A stretch of 48,761 nucleotides of DNA from Opitutia bacterium (GTDB taxonomy: Bacteria > Verrucomicrobiota > Verrucomicrobiia > Opitutales > Opitutaceae), in contig PLOH01000070.1 of assembly GCA_003142955.1 (NCBI GenBank), forward strand, positions 165,862-214,622, read 5' to 3'. Both the position numbers and the translations under genes were made by a program. The notes beneath the pieces were generated by a model, which had not been told where the DNA came from, made no database searches, and worked only from the letters and a program-made list of their open reading frames with translations. Position 1 is the stretch's first letter. Every line of letters starts with the position of its first letter. Positions 48,608 through 48,761 of this stretch are shown one piece after another.

Positions 48608-48761
48608 ATGACCAACGTCGTTCCGACAGAATCGGTGCCACATTTGGGGAAGATCGCTTTGGTGACGGGCGCGAGCCGTGGGATCGGAAAGGCGATTGCG
48701 CTCCAGCTGGCGCGCGATGGGGCCGACGTGATGGTGACAGCCCGCGACCTGAAACTCCTAG
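48608..48761 (+). CDS. Short-chain dehydrogenase/reductase (FabG-like), N-terminal part
   Basis: Only the first 51 residues are in the window; the gene runs off the right edge. The NAD(P)-binding motif is plain: [33 protein letters not shown]. The TGASRGIG block with the strand and helix before and after it is like FabG and other SDR enzymes. It could supply ketoreduction for the polyene genes, but it is 23 kb away with housekeeping genes between, so an ordinary fatty-acid or other role is as likely. Confidence 0.85.
   Translation, partial: MTNVVPTESVPHLGKIALVTGASRGIGKAIALQLARDGADVMVTARDLKLL

Noticed and set aside
48608-48761. FabG-like gene as part of the pigment locus
   Set aside because: It is separated by more than 20 kb of housekeeping and export genes and has no link in sequence to the locus.

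Overview
The window looks like a chromosomal segment of a high-GC Verrucomicrobiota bacterium, probably close to Opitutaceae. This is inferred from Gram-negative envelope genes (bamA, skp, lpxD, tolC-like, AsmA-like), the housekeeping block rplY-pth-rpsF-ssb-rplI-dnaB-bamA, and orphan FtsX-type permeases. No tRNA, rRNA, CRISPR array, phage or insertion-sequence transposase was seen.

Layout. (1) 1-3674: the end of a HutI-like amidohydrolase, a membrane protein with two cyclic-nucleotide-binding domains on a degenerate M50-like scaffold, and two small envelope-type proteins. (2) 3677-25638: a large lipid/pigment biosynthesis locus. It holds a chorismatase of the FkbO/Hyg5/XanB2 family, an aryl/acyl-activating adenylation enzyme, an ABC-2 exporter, a BtrH-like acyltransferase, DarB- and DarA-like dialkylresorcinol enzymes, two cobalamin-binding-type radical SAM proteins, two acyl carrier proteins, two ketosynthases, a chain-length-factor-like protein, LpxL- and PlsC-type acyltransferases, a family 2 glycosyltransferase, a LolA-like protein and an MMPL-type exporter. 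(3) 25852-37018: housekeeping and envelope genes rplY, pth, rpsF, ssb, rplI, dnaB, bamA, skp, a clear intrinsic terminator, lpxD, prs and a DegP-type protease. (4) 37252-45126, minus strand: an export locus with a LolD/MacB-type ATPase, a TolC-like protein, two full FtsX-type permeases and a decayed third copy, with paired repeats around the permease genes. (5) 45469-48761: a 1,005-residue AsmA-like protein and the start of a FabG-like reductase cut by the window edge.

How the biosynthetic genes may work together (inference from families). The chorismatase would make a hydroxybenzoate-type starter, the adenylation enzyme would load it on a carrier protein, and the ketosynthase/CLF set would extend it to an aryl polyene. 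DarA and DarB would build a dialkylresorcinol, and the BtrH-like acyltransferase could join the two parts as an ester, as in flexirubins. The acyltransferases, glycosyltransferase, LolA-like carrier, MMPL protein and ABC-2 exporter would finish and place the product in the envelope. The combination of a xanthomonadin-type aromatic source (chorismatase, no ammonia-lyase seen) with flexirubin-type DarA/DarB is the most interesting feature. No ketoreductase, dehydratase or phosphopantetheinyl transferase lies inside the locus, so these steps must be served from elsewhere.
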